A DNA stretch of 64,000 nt. Origin: Uloborus plumipes (lineage: Eukaryota; Arthropoda; Arachnida; Araneae; Uloboridae). Shown here in pieces: positions 23,861-35,057 of the stretch (the stretch's first letter is position 1; each line of letters starts with the position of its first letter). The notes beneath the pieces are model-generated. The model made no database searches. It saw nothing but the letters and a program-made list of their open reading frames with translations, and had not been told where the DNA came from. The translations under genes and the position numbers were made by a program. The stretch covers positions 1 to 64,000 of the forward strand of contig JAXGGA010001114.1 of the NCBI GenBank assembly GCA_038373865.1. Direction: 5' to 3'.

Positions 23861-23866
23861 TTTCTG

Positions 23867-24300
23867 AACGGTTCAATATTGAACGAAAAATGGTTCAAAT
23901 CAAAAAGCGAAATATGAGAATGTATGGGAAAGCCTCTCCGAGATCTTTCAAACAAAAAAAAGTTTATTCCATTCGGACGGTTCACTCAAAAGTTATTAGG
24001 TGGGGAAAGGTTGCTTGAACGGTTCAATGTTGAACGAAAAATTGTTCAAATCGAAAATGTAAATACGGGAATGAAGTATCCTTGAAAAGATCTTTCGAAC
24101 AAAAAAAAGTTTGTTCAGATCGGACTGTTCACTCAAAAGTTAGCATCGCGGGACAGGTTGTTTGAACGGTTCAAAATTGAACCAAAAATTGTTCAAATCG
24201 AAAAATCAAATATGGGAATGAGCTGTACTCGCCGAGATCTTTCCAACAAAAAAAGGTTTGTCAAAATCGGAATGTTCATTCAAAAGTTATTAGGGGGGGG
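23867..24300. repeat. Three-unit ~147-bp tandem repeat ending in GACC microsatellite
   Basis: Three units starting near 23867, 24018 and 24164 share GAACGGTTCAA(T/A), ATTGTTCAAATCGAAAA, GAGATCTTTC(A/C)AACAAAAAAA and TTCA(C)TCAAAAGTTA. A G-run and then (GACC)n/(GACA)n at 24296-24345 close the block. Part of the reading (24158-24496) is open but is repeat-derived. Confidence 0.8.
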
Positions 24301-24417
24301 GGGGACAGACAGACCGACAGACCGACCGACCGACCGACCGACACACAAATTCCCCATCTCAATACCCTACTTTCAAATTTTTAATTTTTCGATATTCATT
24401 TTACCTTATTATTTTTT

Positions 24418-24496
24418 TTACTTGGCGATATTTTTTGGACTTGGCGATATTTTTTTTAACGTGGCGATATTTTTTGGACTTGGCGATATTTTTTAG
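24418..24496. repeat. Four copies of a ~22-bp TTGGCGATATTTTTT repeat
   Basis: ACTTGGCGATATTTTTTGG recurs four times, alternating with a TTTAACG variant. GGCGAYATTT-like wording returns at 29985-30120 (TTGGCGACA, GGCGATATTTTGCG), suggesting a shared repeat family. Confidence 0.7.
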
Positions 24497-25064
24497 ATGC
24501 ATTAAGCTACTTTTACTACTTTTTTCGTCTTTCTTTCATTTTTAACGGGAAAGTAGGTTAAAAAAAGGAGGCTAGCACTCATATTTACGAGCGTAAGAAG
24601 TTATAGTTAAAAAAAAGTTTTATATTTTCTCATTTTTTTATATTAGTTTTTTTTTATGAATAGCATGTTTGTGTCTTATTTACAACTGTTATGAAAACAC
24701 TTGTGCAACACTGTCGGTTGAGAGGCAAACAAAGAAATTCATATCACTACAAAGACGAGAATAGCAGATTTTCAAAAAGGGTTGTAAAAACCTTGAGGGA
24801 ATAACAAAAGGAAAATTATAATGTTACGCTTTCTTTTTGATACTTTGTGAAGGGTTCGAATTTGAATGATCTAGAATAATGAATGTCGAACAAAAAAGTC
24901 TGAGATAATTCGAATACTTGTATTGACTGAATTTTGTTTAATAGAAAATGCTCGCAGATTTTGGAAATTTGTTGTTCTTTTTCTGTGATTATTGATATCG
25001 GATTTCATAATTTTACAAATATTATGTTTTCGAAAACGGAAACAGAAAATGGATCCCCCTCCTC

Positions 25065-25130
25065 AAAAAAAAAAAAAAAAAAAAAGCGAGAGAGAGAGAG
25101 AGAGAAAGAAAGAAAAAGAAAAGACAGTGG
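25065..25130. repeat. Purine-rich microsatellite (A)n(GA)n(GAAA)n
   Basis: An A-run of about 21, then GAGAGA and GAAAGAAAAAG steps. Confidence 0.85.
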
Positions 25131-25134
25131 GAAG

Positions 25135-26450
25135 TTTTAGTAATTAAGAATTGCATTCAGGTTTCAAAATATTGCTTTTTACTTTCTATTTCATACACCC
25201 AAAAAGGTTTGTTCTGCATGAAATTTCAGACCAAAATCTCATTTAGTTTCGCAGCATTTCTAAAAGCATACCTTAAAATTAAAATATAAAATAAAGAACA
25301 TGTAACAAAGAAACATCATTACTCCTGACTAGTTTTTTTCCAACACTCTTGCTATTTGTGATATGATACATACTATCCTAAAATGTATTAGGATTCTCTA
25401 AAGATTTATAATTTATCCAAAATCAATTTATTTATTACTAAAAACGAGATTTATTCAAAGATTATTTCTCAACTTTTCAACATAAGTTGTGCATTAATAA
25501 CAAATATATCTAATAAAAGACTTTTGAATATTTCACTGTTTTGATATAATTGCAAGTATATGTTATATAAAAATAATGCAGTTCTAATTAAAAACAAAAC
25601 CCTAATGTTATAATTTTTTAATTATCATACTTATTCTCTATTTATTAGTTATGATAGCACATGTCAGACAAAGATACAGGTCGTCACGGTGAGTCGCATG
25701 ACGTATGTCACCCCCACAGATCTAAGCATATACAAATCTTGTTGCTTCTGTCTACTAAAATTGACTGTTTAAGCGGTTGAAAAACGAAGTAACTTCGAAA
25801 ATAATAAGCTGCACGCGAGAAAAGAAAAATCCCTCCTGAAAATTAGTTAGTTAAAACTTTTTTAGAATTGCAGCTTCGCAAAAAGGGGTGTGGCAGGAAG
25901 TAGCCTCAAATATGTGATCATTATAACTCGGATTCAGAAGCCAGTGAGACTTGCTTTGTTGCTGGAGAGTTAATGTACTTAACGGAAATCGTTTGCTAAG
26001 ATTTAAAGAGCTTTAACTTCAACTCTGCTTGAGAATATCTTTTACATAAATGCTATCACTTTAACAGACTGTGAACAATTTTTTTAATGGAGATTGGTCA
26101 TTTGTTTCAATTGAAATGAATTTCCAACAATATTGGTTTTTATGCTAATAACACATGACGGGCCGCATTTATTTTTCTGTCATAATGAAAACAGCTGCTT
26201 CATGTTTTGTGAAACGATCGAGTTATATATAATATTGTTTATTTTTTAATGAAAAGAAATTGTCGATTTGTATTCATTCAATTTGCTTCAACGAGATAAA
26301 AATGAGTCACTTTGCTAGTAATACAGAATAAATGGAACGTCGATTGGTGAAAAACAAAATAATTTAATGCTCTTCCATTGTTTTTTTTTTGCCTCTATTG
26401 GTATTGTTTCGATTTTAATCAGGCTTCAGTATAATCTATAGTAATGCATT
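25135..26450. other. Intronic DNA, nothing recognised
   Basis: AT-rich, no supportable feature. Confidence 0.4.
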
Positions 26451-26453
26451 ATA

Positions 26454-27105
26454 CAGGGTGTCCACTCCAATCGTGGACCAATAGCTAATTTCTAAACCGT
26501 TAGAGATAAGCATATAGTTTATTTAGGAAAAAATCTCCAAATTACGAAAGGAATTTTGGGTCTATTCAATGTTTTTCAAAAAATCAAATTTTGAAAGAGT
26601 TACGAAATTTAAATTTTTATACAGCCCCCCAGTCCTATCAATCATATTTAGTAAAACATTCTTGACACTGTAACGTTTAAAACTAAAAAAAAATCATTCT
26701 TCTACCTCAAAAATTGACCGAGTTATGACGTTTTGAAAAATCAAGATTTTGCATTATTTCATGACGTCATCGAGCGATCGATTAACGGACCGTATGCGAA
26801 ATCCTTCAAAATCTTGATTTTTCAAAACGTCATAACTCGGTCAATTTTTGTGGTAGAAGAGTGATTTTTTTTTTAGTTTTAAACGTTACAGTGTCAAGAA
26901 TGTTTTACTAAATATGATTGATAGGACTGGGGGGCTGTATAAAAAGTTAAATTTCGTAACTCTTTCAAAATTTGATTTTTTGAAAAACATTGAATAGACC
27001 CAAAATTTCTTTCGTAATTTGGAGATTTTTTCCTAAATAAACTTTATGCTTATCTCTAACGGTTTAGAAATTAGCTATTGGTCCACGATTGGAGTGGACA
27101 CCCTG
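26454..27105. mobile_element. 650-bp near-perfect foldback element, TA TSD
   Basis: Ends CAGGGTGTCCACTCCAATCG and inverted CGATTGGAGTGGACACCCTG, flanked by TA (26452-26453, 27106-27107), a Tc1/mariner-like terminus. Almost the whole element is two ~300-bp arms (26454-26752 and 26806-27105) differing at few positions. The ~53-bp centre contains TGACGTCATCGAGCGATCGA. No coding capacity. Arm identity this high implies recent origin or ongoing homogenisation. Confidence 0.9.
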
Positions 27106-27224
27106 TATATCCACATCACGTAACATGACAACAATCTTAGGAACATATATTTACGGTTCATAAAACATATCTTATTGCTTTGAATAACAATTTTTTGTAA
27201 AGATTAAATGCATGGACGAGCTTT

Positions 27225-27300
27225 CATCTTATTTGGACTGGCCATTGCCTATCATGTGGAAGATGCGGCTTCGATTCTCGTCTTCTTCCGATCTTACACA
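27225..27300 (+). other. Possible degenerate tRNA-like sequence
   Basis: TTTGGACTGGCC as a weak A-box and GGCTTCGATTCTC as a near-consensus B-box, about 40 bp apart, CAT between them. Stems do not pair convincingly. It may be the head of a decayed SINE. Confidence 0.22.
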
Positions 27301-27424
27301 TTTTTTATTCTAGAAGTCTATGTTTCATTCAAATTTAGTTGTAAATGAGTCAATTAAATTAAAAAAAATATTTAATGCGTACAAGTTTCTCTTATGTTTT
27401 ATGAAGGCTAGGATTAAGCTGTTA

Positions 27425-27800
27425 CACTGTAAAGAATATATGTTGTTTTTTCAGTATAATACAGCTAATTTCACAGTAATTTCACAGTAATAAACTGTAA
27501 AATTGCTAGTTTGCAGTATAAAACTACAAAATTGCTAGTTTTAGTTTATTACAGTGCATTTTACAGTTTTAAACTAGAACCTCAACTGTCAGTATTATAC
27601 TGTTGTGTTTGCAGTATAATGTAGATAATTGTATGGTAATATTACTAATTAGCAGTAATAAACAGTAAAATTGATTGCTTTACAGTGATAAATTGTAAAA
27701 TAGCAAGTTTTACAGTTTATTACTGTGCTTTTACAGTTTTAATTTGGAACCTTTGCTGCAAGTATTATACTGTAAAAACAACAGCTTATCTTTTGCAGTG
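27425..27800. mobile_element. CACTG-family MITE, copy 3
   Basis: CACTGTAAAGAATATATGTT at the left, CTTATCTTTTGCAGTG at the right, TA on both sides (27423-27424, 27801-27802). Contains two AACCTC/AACCTTTGCTGC markers and the usual TTTATTACTGTG blocks. Confidence 0.85.
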
Positions 27801-27804
27801 TAGA

Positions 27805-28760
27805 ATTGTATTGCCTTGAACTTTAATCATCCTTATTACAAGTCCTCTTGTCTTTTTGTTTTAGGATTTTTTTTCCCTTTGCATGTTCCGAAAAAGAAGG
27901 ATATTACGTTCAATTAGTTACACAGTTTGGTTAATTGGGAGCTCACATAAACTTATACCGTTACTCCAGATTTCACTTAATAATTAAGCTCATTTTTATT
28001 CAAAAGACGATCAATACCAGAACATCTCTCATCTTCTTTCTCTAAATGGTTAAAAAGGACTTTACGTGCAGGAAACTTTCACAAACATGTGTTACGCAAG
28101 CACTAGTTTTAAATTCGATCCTAGAGTAATAAAATGCTACAGACGCTTAGTCAACTTTTAAGGAAACATAAAGCAGATGCATTTTATGGCTAGGCGGAAG
28201 GTGAAGAATCATTGTAAAGGATTTTGGAAGGTTGCCACGATTAAAAAGTCGATACTCCAGTTCATTCCAACTTTAACATTCGTTTCATGAATTCGCCAAA
28301 TGGTTTTGAAAAAGTGAAAGCACTGTTTTTGATGCTGGAGATTTTTTTCCTGTATCTTTTACACGTTTTTCATTGCTTATTTGGCTCTTAGAAACGCCGA
28401 ATAGAAAATGTGTTGCGTAACGGCTCATTAGGTGGATATATTGCGCTATGTTCTGGATAAGATTTATAGCTAAATAAAGTAAACTTATATAGTTAATCTT
28501 TTATATCATTTTGAGCAATTATGTAGCTTTTTTTTTTCTCTTTCAACCCTAAAATGCTTTAATAGAAAGAAAATGTGCATGAAAATAAGTAAGTTATTGC
28601 AAATTAAATAATAAATTAATAATTTAGGAACAATAATTAAGAGAAAAAAATAATTGAAATGAAAAAATTAAAGAAAGAAATAATTAATTAATAAAAATAA
28701 ACATCGTCATGATGCAGAAAACAGCAGCCATTTGTAAAAAGTGATATGAACTTATAAAAA
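27805..28760. other. Intronic DNA, nothing recognised
   Basis: No supportable feature. Confidence 0.4.
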
Positions 28761-28761
28761 A

Positions 28762-28763
<2 letters not shown>

Positions 28764-28831
<68 letters not shown>
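28764..28831. repeat. (AT)n microsatellite
   Basis: About 68 bp of uninterrupted AT dinucleotides. Confidence 0.95.
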
Positions 28832-28835
<4 letters not shown>

Positions 28836-29558
28836 ATGTCTCTGAAAGTTTTAACGAGATTTATGCTAGTTGAAAATGAAAACGTTTCTTTTAAGAAAAA
28901 ACTGCAATTCTTTATACATCAACGTTGAATTTACCTTGGTTAACAGGCTCAGAATTAAAGCTCAGTGAATGTAATTAAAAATATTTTTTATAAGTTCTGG
29001 CTTGCTACAAAGTTCGGGATACAGACCACTTTTGTTTTTACTTCATATTTTTCTAAGTTTAAAAACAATTAGAATCAAAGTTCAACAAAAAACTTTCGAA
29101 GTTTATATTGTGATTCAGAGCCCTGATTTTCTTAGCCCTGAATCGGAAAATTAATTGTAATTCAGAGCTTAGCCCTGAATCGGAGAATTAATTTTCTTTT
29201 TAACTTTTTCTTTCTTCATTTTAACCTCTCTTTCTTTTTTTTTTTTGGGCGGGTAGCCTTAGTTTCTGGTCGTTATGCATTTACACAAACAGGGTTTTTC
29301 ACTCGTAACTCAAGAATATCACGAATTCTGGCAACATTACCCTTAGCAATGTCAACAAGAATAAGAAGGAATGAATTGAATAAAACTGTATTTAACACTC
29401 AGATGTGACTGAGATTTAAGCGACATAGGGAAAACATTGGAGCGTTTACGAAGAATATAGCTTAAATAGCTGGATAGACAGAGTGACTTTTAATTAACAT
29501 TCAACTTTAAAATGAACTAATACAACATTTGTTCCAGATAGCATATCATTTTTTTACT

Positions 29559-30305
29559 TCCTTTTACGTAGTAAAGGAAGTATTGTGATCACGAAAAAAA
29601 TTTCCCTCAAATTTCGGTCTAAATTTTGACTTTGCTCACCCCCGAATGAATGTCGCGTAGTTTTTTCGACCTATCAGCACGCGCATATGTACCTAACAAC
29701 ATACAAACAGCCGAAAAACCAATTTCGACCACCCCCGAGTAAATTACGACGAATTTTCTCGTGACGTCTGTGTGTACGTATGTGCGTGTGTATGTCGCAT
29801 AACTCAAAAACTATATGCCGTAGAAACTTCTAGCTTGCTATGTAGGCTCTGAGGGGGGTCTAGTTGTGCACCTCACCTTGTGATTGCATTCGAATGTTCC
29901 CAAGGGGGTGTTTTAAACCTTTTTTGGGGTAAATCAATGTTAATTTCAATACAGACTCAAGTGATATGAATTGGCGCGACCACTTGGCGACATGTCGCCA
30001 AGCTTTTGGTCGCCAAGTGTTTGACGCCAACTTGGCTACATATCGCCAAGTTGGCGACAAATTTGGCGAAAAAATTATTTTTTGAATTTGGGTTTAAGGC
30101 GCTATCGGCGATATTTTGCGAAAAATTCACTGAATGATATTAAAATCAGGAATATTTAGAAAATTAACCATTGTAAAATATTTTTTGCATTGTTTTGGGG
30201 CAGATTAGGAGAGTAAATATTTGAATTGTTACCTTGCTCACTCCAAGCACTTTTTTAACACTTAAGGCAACTACTAAGAAATTTACACGTAAAAGGAAGT
30301 AGTGT
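29559..30305. mobile_element. AAGGAAGT-bounded dispersed repeat
   Basis: Opens with the hairpin ACTTCCTTTTACGTAGTAAAGGAAGT read across its middle, and closes near 30291 with ACGTAAAAGGAAGT. Internally it has TGTGTGTACGTATGTGCGTG and ATAACTCAAAAACTATATG. A nested group of TTGGCGACA words at 29970-30065 forms imperfect palindromes. Its plan (terminal AGGAAGT words, GTGTGT tract, 'tcaaaaactat' phrase) parallels 52145-53385. Class not assigned. Confidence 0.5.
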
Positions 30306-30309
30306 GGGG

Positions 30310-31480
30310 TCCATACCAGATTGAGTTTTGAACCAGGATCAATACCCGAAATAGCATCCAAGAGGCTTAAAGAGGCATTAAAGAGGCTTTGAATAATGTT
30401 GGTCATCCCAATCACTGGATATGAGAGCATGTTATTTCTATCTTTAAGGTTACATCAAAGACATGGTGTGCAAGAAGAAGACAAATTCAATAACCCCAAG
30501 AAATCCATTTTTTACAATTTTGCAAAAAGAGAAACACTTACACAAGTAACTGATTTCTTTGTAGCGAGATTGCGCTACTATGTCGGCTCTTAAGATTTTA
30601 CCTTTAAAAACATTGTGTATTAATTTAATTTCAATGTTTTTTCAAACAAAACAAAATTCTGCGCTATCTGCACTGGTTCTTGCTTTGTTTCATTTTAAAG
30701 CAGTAGGTAAATCAGAAGTTATCCCCTATAATATCACAACTTTGTATAGCAGTACAGTGCTGCATAAATATCAATTGAAAATGCAATATTACAAAGAAAT
30801 CACTTTTTCACACTCGTTCCCATTTCCTTTAAATCGAAGACAAGAAATTCGATTGCTACCGAACATTGAAAGGTGGTTAAGAGTATATAAAAGTTGTAAG
30901 ATTTAACTATTTAGGTAGTGTCATGGAACATATATATTTTATAAGTTCAGAGAAATCAAGAGGTACAGAGATATGTCTTATTCTGCGTAGGCAGTAGGCA
31001 TATTTCTGCTAGAAAATTTTCATTTTTTCAATAAAACAGTGCTTATTTTTACTTTATATCTTTCGAAAATGGCTTACCGGCAGAAAATACAGCATTTCAA
31101 AAAACATAAAATTAAAACAAAATGAATAAAGAAACAATATCTTGTAAATTGTTTCAAAGAAGATTTTATAAATTAATTCTTTTAATTAAAAAAAAGGAAG
31201 TTGATATTTTACATAAAATATGTACTATTTGCACTGTTATAAAAAATACCTGGCTTACATTACGTATCATGTACTGATTTCAAGTAAATTATCAAATGCC
31301 TTTTAGCTAAACTCAGCTCTAACAACAATGAGAAACTCCTAATAAAACGCGAGCTCAATTAAATGAGATCGCTTGCGAAAGTATCGAATACTAATTTTAT
31401 GATAGCATAGTGTTTATTCCGCTATTGCTGTTGTCAAAGAAAATAAAGCTACTGTTAAACATTTGCGAGTATTACCTGCA
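30310..31480. other. Intronic DNA with two open frames of unknown value
   Basis: Two overlapping + frames (30396-30593, 65 codons; 30580-30906, 108 codons) are open, but no domain is recognised and there is no supporting splice or start context. TTAAAGAGGC repeats three times near 30365-30395. Probably non-coding or a decayed transposon fragment. Confidence 0.3.
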
Positions 31481-31494
31481 TCGTTTAATAGTGG

Positions 31495-31565
31495 CACCAC
31501 CAATCCAAGTACCGTGCCGCTGCTATGGCAACGTAGGGTTCATGACGTCATCCCACTACATTCGA
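31495..31565. promoter_or_regulatory. Candidate CRE and RFX-like half-site cluster
   Basis: A locally G+C-richer patch 1.4 kb upstream of the microexon has CTATGGCAAC (RFX/X-box half-site-like, near 31522-31532) and the full palindromic CRE TGACGTCA (near 31543-31550). Both factor families are known in neuronal gene control. Presence of motifs alone is weak evidence. Confidence 0.25.
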
Positions 31566-31569
31566 TGAT

Positions 31570-32880
31570 GATGATAAATCCTTTTTCGATATGAGTACTT
31601 TGTAGTTAAGGAAATTCGTTTTCGTCAGCACACTTGTGGGATGTTCTTAAACTGACACTTACTGAAAGGTATTTTGAAATGCTAATTTCTGAAGAATGTA
31701 TCTTCGAATTATTTATTTTCATTTTGGTTTGCAACCTTTAATGTAAATATAATGCTAAGATCACTGTATGTAATGAGGCAATGGTTAAGATTTATACAAA
31801 AGGAGCTATTTCTCATAATTAGTTACAATCTTAGGTTTTTTTTCGTTTTTGATTCCACCTGAATATCAACTCATTTGAAGTTGACGCATATACACTACTG
31901 CGCATATACTTATTCCCAATCAGCAACAAGAACAATGGAAAGTAACTAAAGAAAAAAAAAGTTGAACGCGGGAGTAATATGTCGCTTAAACGTTAAATTT
32001 AGTCCCATTAAATCTTTTAAGGAATTATGTTATAAATTTTTTTAACGATCATTGTTCGAATCTTTATGCGTCATTTTTTAATACGAACTCGTCAAAAATA
32101 TCACCTAGCCTTTAAAAAAATAAATAAATCTTACATTTTCCCTATGCTCTAGAAAGGGGGCTGATAAATTTCAGATGCACCAGTAATGAGCCCTCTAAAT
32201 TGAGATACGTATATATGTGTGCTTATTAGAAAGAAGAGCGACCATCTAATAAAGGTGTACAGCAGTGGAAAAAGTAATGAAGCACTTTATTTCATTGACC
32301 TACTTGTCTTAATAGTTATAAGACGCAAATGTTCTTTTAACAGACCACCAGTCCAATTGCCCAGAAGCATAGAATTATCTCACTGTTTCAAACAATTTCA
32401 TAAACAAGATATGTATAAGCAAGAATTCTTAGCTGGTTTAACTATTTTTGATGAACGCATTCTTTTTTTTTTTTTTTCAGTCATCAAACACACTTTAGAA
32501 AAATGCTGTTTGGAATCTATGCAATCAACATTCATTCATGCGTTGATTATAGTTTACAACAAAAGTTACCTACTTAACTGCAAAAAAAAGTAGCATGAAA
32601 CTATTATTTGTTTCCATGGCGGGATTTGAAGAAACGTGACATTGTCCAAAAATAAATAAAAGACCAAAGAAAATCTAAGAAATAGTCGAATCAGTCAGAA
32701 TTTCGTATTAACTGCACTGACTGTACATTTGCGTATTTCTTGCTCGAAAAACAAAGTAAAGCAATTTTTCAGAACTTAACCAGAATAAAAATAACCAGTA
32801 GACTATTTAGTCATTGATTTAGTTCTTGAAAATTTTAATGCCTTGTTAACAGTCTGCGTTTAGTTTAATTATTGTTTTGT
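31570..32880. other. Intronic DNA before the frequenin microexon
   Basis: An open + frame at 32219-32593 (124 codons) shows no recognised domain and ends in A-rich DNA. Nothing else seen. Confidence 0.35.
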
Positions 32881-32891
32881 TTTTCTTTCAG

Positions 32892-32916
32892 TCACAGAAA
32901 AGGAAGTCCGCCAGTG
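32892..32916 (+). CDS. Frq/NCS1: Frequenin/NCS-1 internal microexon (25 nt)
   Basis: A 25-nt coding exon. It opens after a pyrimidine-rich acceptor (TTTTCTTTCAG) and closes at a GTAAGT donor. The first two bases (tc) finish a codon begun in the upstream exon, almost certainly Phe. Seven codons follow (T E K E V R Q), and the last two bases (tg) start the Trp completed by the next exon. F-TEKEVRQ-W is the family signature just before EF-hand 1, residues 22-30 of NCS-1. Frequenin is an N-myristoylated neuronal calcium sensor acting at presynaptic and Golgi membranes, regulating phosphatidylinositol 4-kinase, Ric8a and transmitter release (family knowledge). The exon is too short to identify alone. 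The call rests on phase and reading continuity with the three exons downstream. The preceding exon should end in ...TAY T before its donor, and no such site was seen upstream in the window. Confidence 0.93.
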
Positions 32917-33406
32917 GTAAGTTAAAAACTTTTAAATAATATTATTCATCTAAAAATACATAAAAGTATTGCAGAAAGAAGTACGAGGGAAAATAAACAG
33001 ATATTAATACGCACTTTTATATATTTGAGCTATAAGTGCATATCAGTTTTTGTTATGCAAATTCTTTTTCATAAGTCGAAATGATAATTTGAACATATCG
33101 ATGAACCAAAAATAAACAGCTTGACTAATCATTAGGGTTACTTTTATGCTATGGATTTGAAAGCATTTCTAGAGTGGCTGAAATATTTTGTGCGGTTAGA
33201 GTAATGTGTGTCATCCGAACTCAGTTTTCAACAGTTGAAGATTTTGTAAAAATATCCAATTAAAATCCGACTTGTATCCGTACACAGTCTGCTACTTTCC
33301 AAGCAAGTAAAAGTTTTTCAACAATTATTTTTCTCGCCAATTTACTTCAACAAACAGCTGCTGATTTATCCAGTTTTTTCTTATAGAAGAGTGTTCAGGA
33401 AGTTAA

Positions 33407-33914
33407 CCAATTAATACCTAGGATCCCTTTTTAGGGACGGTCCAAAAAAAAGGGTCTGAATTTCCCTAAAATGAACATTTCAACCAAATAATATTGTTCA
33501 ATTTGTACCTTGGTATTGTTTCAATTCGTTATTAACAGATTGAAACACATAACCATTGAAAAGTGTGTCCTGTAGCAGTTTTAATATGACCTTTATCAAA
33601 AATGACATCGTTCACAATCTCAAGAAAAAAATCTTTTCAATGTTATTCCCAGTTTCCAAGTTTATGTTACTTGCTGATTTTATTTCTTCTTATAGAATGT
33701 ATATTTAAATATTATATCGTATGCGGAAAAAAATTTAGTATAAAAAGTATATACCTTCTGTGGTCTATCGGAACTTTTAAGGACGATTTTTCTTTCCTTA
33801 ATAAAATCTTTAATTTTTACATGATATATTTTTTATATTTTTTCCTGACCATTAAACACTGTTTATAACCAGTATACAAAATATCTTTGGAAAAAAATGT
33901 CAGGTATTAATGGG
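33407..33914. mobile_element. piggyBac-type MITE, copy 1
   Basis: TTAA lies at both borders (33403-33406, 33915-33918). Left end CCAATTAATACCTAGGATCC, right end (inverted) CCCATTAATACCTG, as expected of piggyBac. Next to the left end is the small palindrome TCCCTTTTTAGGGA. Most of the element aligns with 54859-55352. No transposase; the 88-codon frame at 33602-33868 is not conserved in the other copy as far as can be judged. Confidence 0.82.
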
Positions 33915-35057
33915 TTAAATTCGTCACATACTAAACGAGGACTGCACCGTATGCTATACGCATAAACCCGTTATAAGAATTAAAAAGGAATCTTGCTGTA
34001 ATTAAAGTTGTCAAAATATGCATTTGGTGCTTTTATTGATATTGTCTGATATGAAATTTATTAGTTTAAATACGGGGTGCTCCATTTTAACCAGCAAGAC
34101 CTTTATTTTTGTAACCGTTCGTGCTAGATGAATACTTCCAATTGCAAAAATACTCCTTAGAGTTATAATCTATAAACTCAGATAGAGTTATTAGCAAGAA
34201 GTAAATCAAACGTTTTTGATACTTGGCTTTCTTAATTTTTCCCCAATTTGTAGACAATAATTGTGCCAGAGTTAAGTAGAAAACATAAAGGAAGCCCAAA
34301 TACTATGAAGTGACATGCATTTGGATATATCAGGGGAAGAAGAATATTTTTAATTTTAAGTTTTTTTTCCGATCAATAATAAAATTTTTAATTTCGAAAA
34401 ATTACAGCGTTGAGTTATTTAAAAATCAACAAAAGTTTAAAAAGTGTCTCATGAAAAAAAAAAAAAAAAACTGATTCTTTATGTAATTTTAGCATCAGAA
34501 AGCTGAATTAAAAACGTATTATTGCAATCTGTTCCGTAGGAATAATATGAATGATTATGATGATGATAATATTTACAAAAAGATTAATAGTCACAACAAA
34601 ATTTATCATTTTATTGTAAGTAATTGAGTATTTCCTGTTTGATTTATCATTTTCTTATTGTTTCTTAAATACTGTTTCGTTATAAATTATATAGTAACAA
34701 GATATGATAACAAGAATGAGTATATCATAGGAGTGATTTTTATCAGAAATATCTCTTTTCATCAGTGGAAACTATCGCAGTTTTTACGATCATTTTGAGA
34801 GGAGTCATCAAGAGGGTGTAAACTTTTAGAACCTGCATTATCGACTTCCTAGAGGTGGCAGCCTTCCAAAATCCTTTACATTGTTTTCTTTCCTCACTTT
34901 TCTCATAAACCGCATCGGCTCCGTGTTTTCCTATAGGTTGACTGAGTATTCAGAGAAGTTTAATGTCTCAAATATAACTCGAAGTCACTTTTCGGAAGTT
35001 GTCACTAACGTGCACAACTGTATCTATACGTTGGAAAAGGATAGCATTGAATTATAA

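Noticed and set aside
24158..24496. 112-codon frame with a TDRPTDRP stretch
   Set aside because: It spans tandem repeats, a G-run and the GACC microsatellite; repeat-derived.
30396..30906. Two consecutive + frames (65 and 108 codons) as an intronic gene
   Set aside because: No domain, no repeat-independent support and AT-rich composition; left as unexplained open frames.
34457..34472. A-runs here and at 2288-2310 as poly(A) tails of processed retrocopies
   Set aside because: No upstream coding similarity or flanking target duplication; simple homopolymers.
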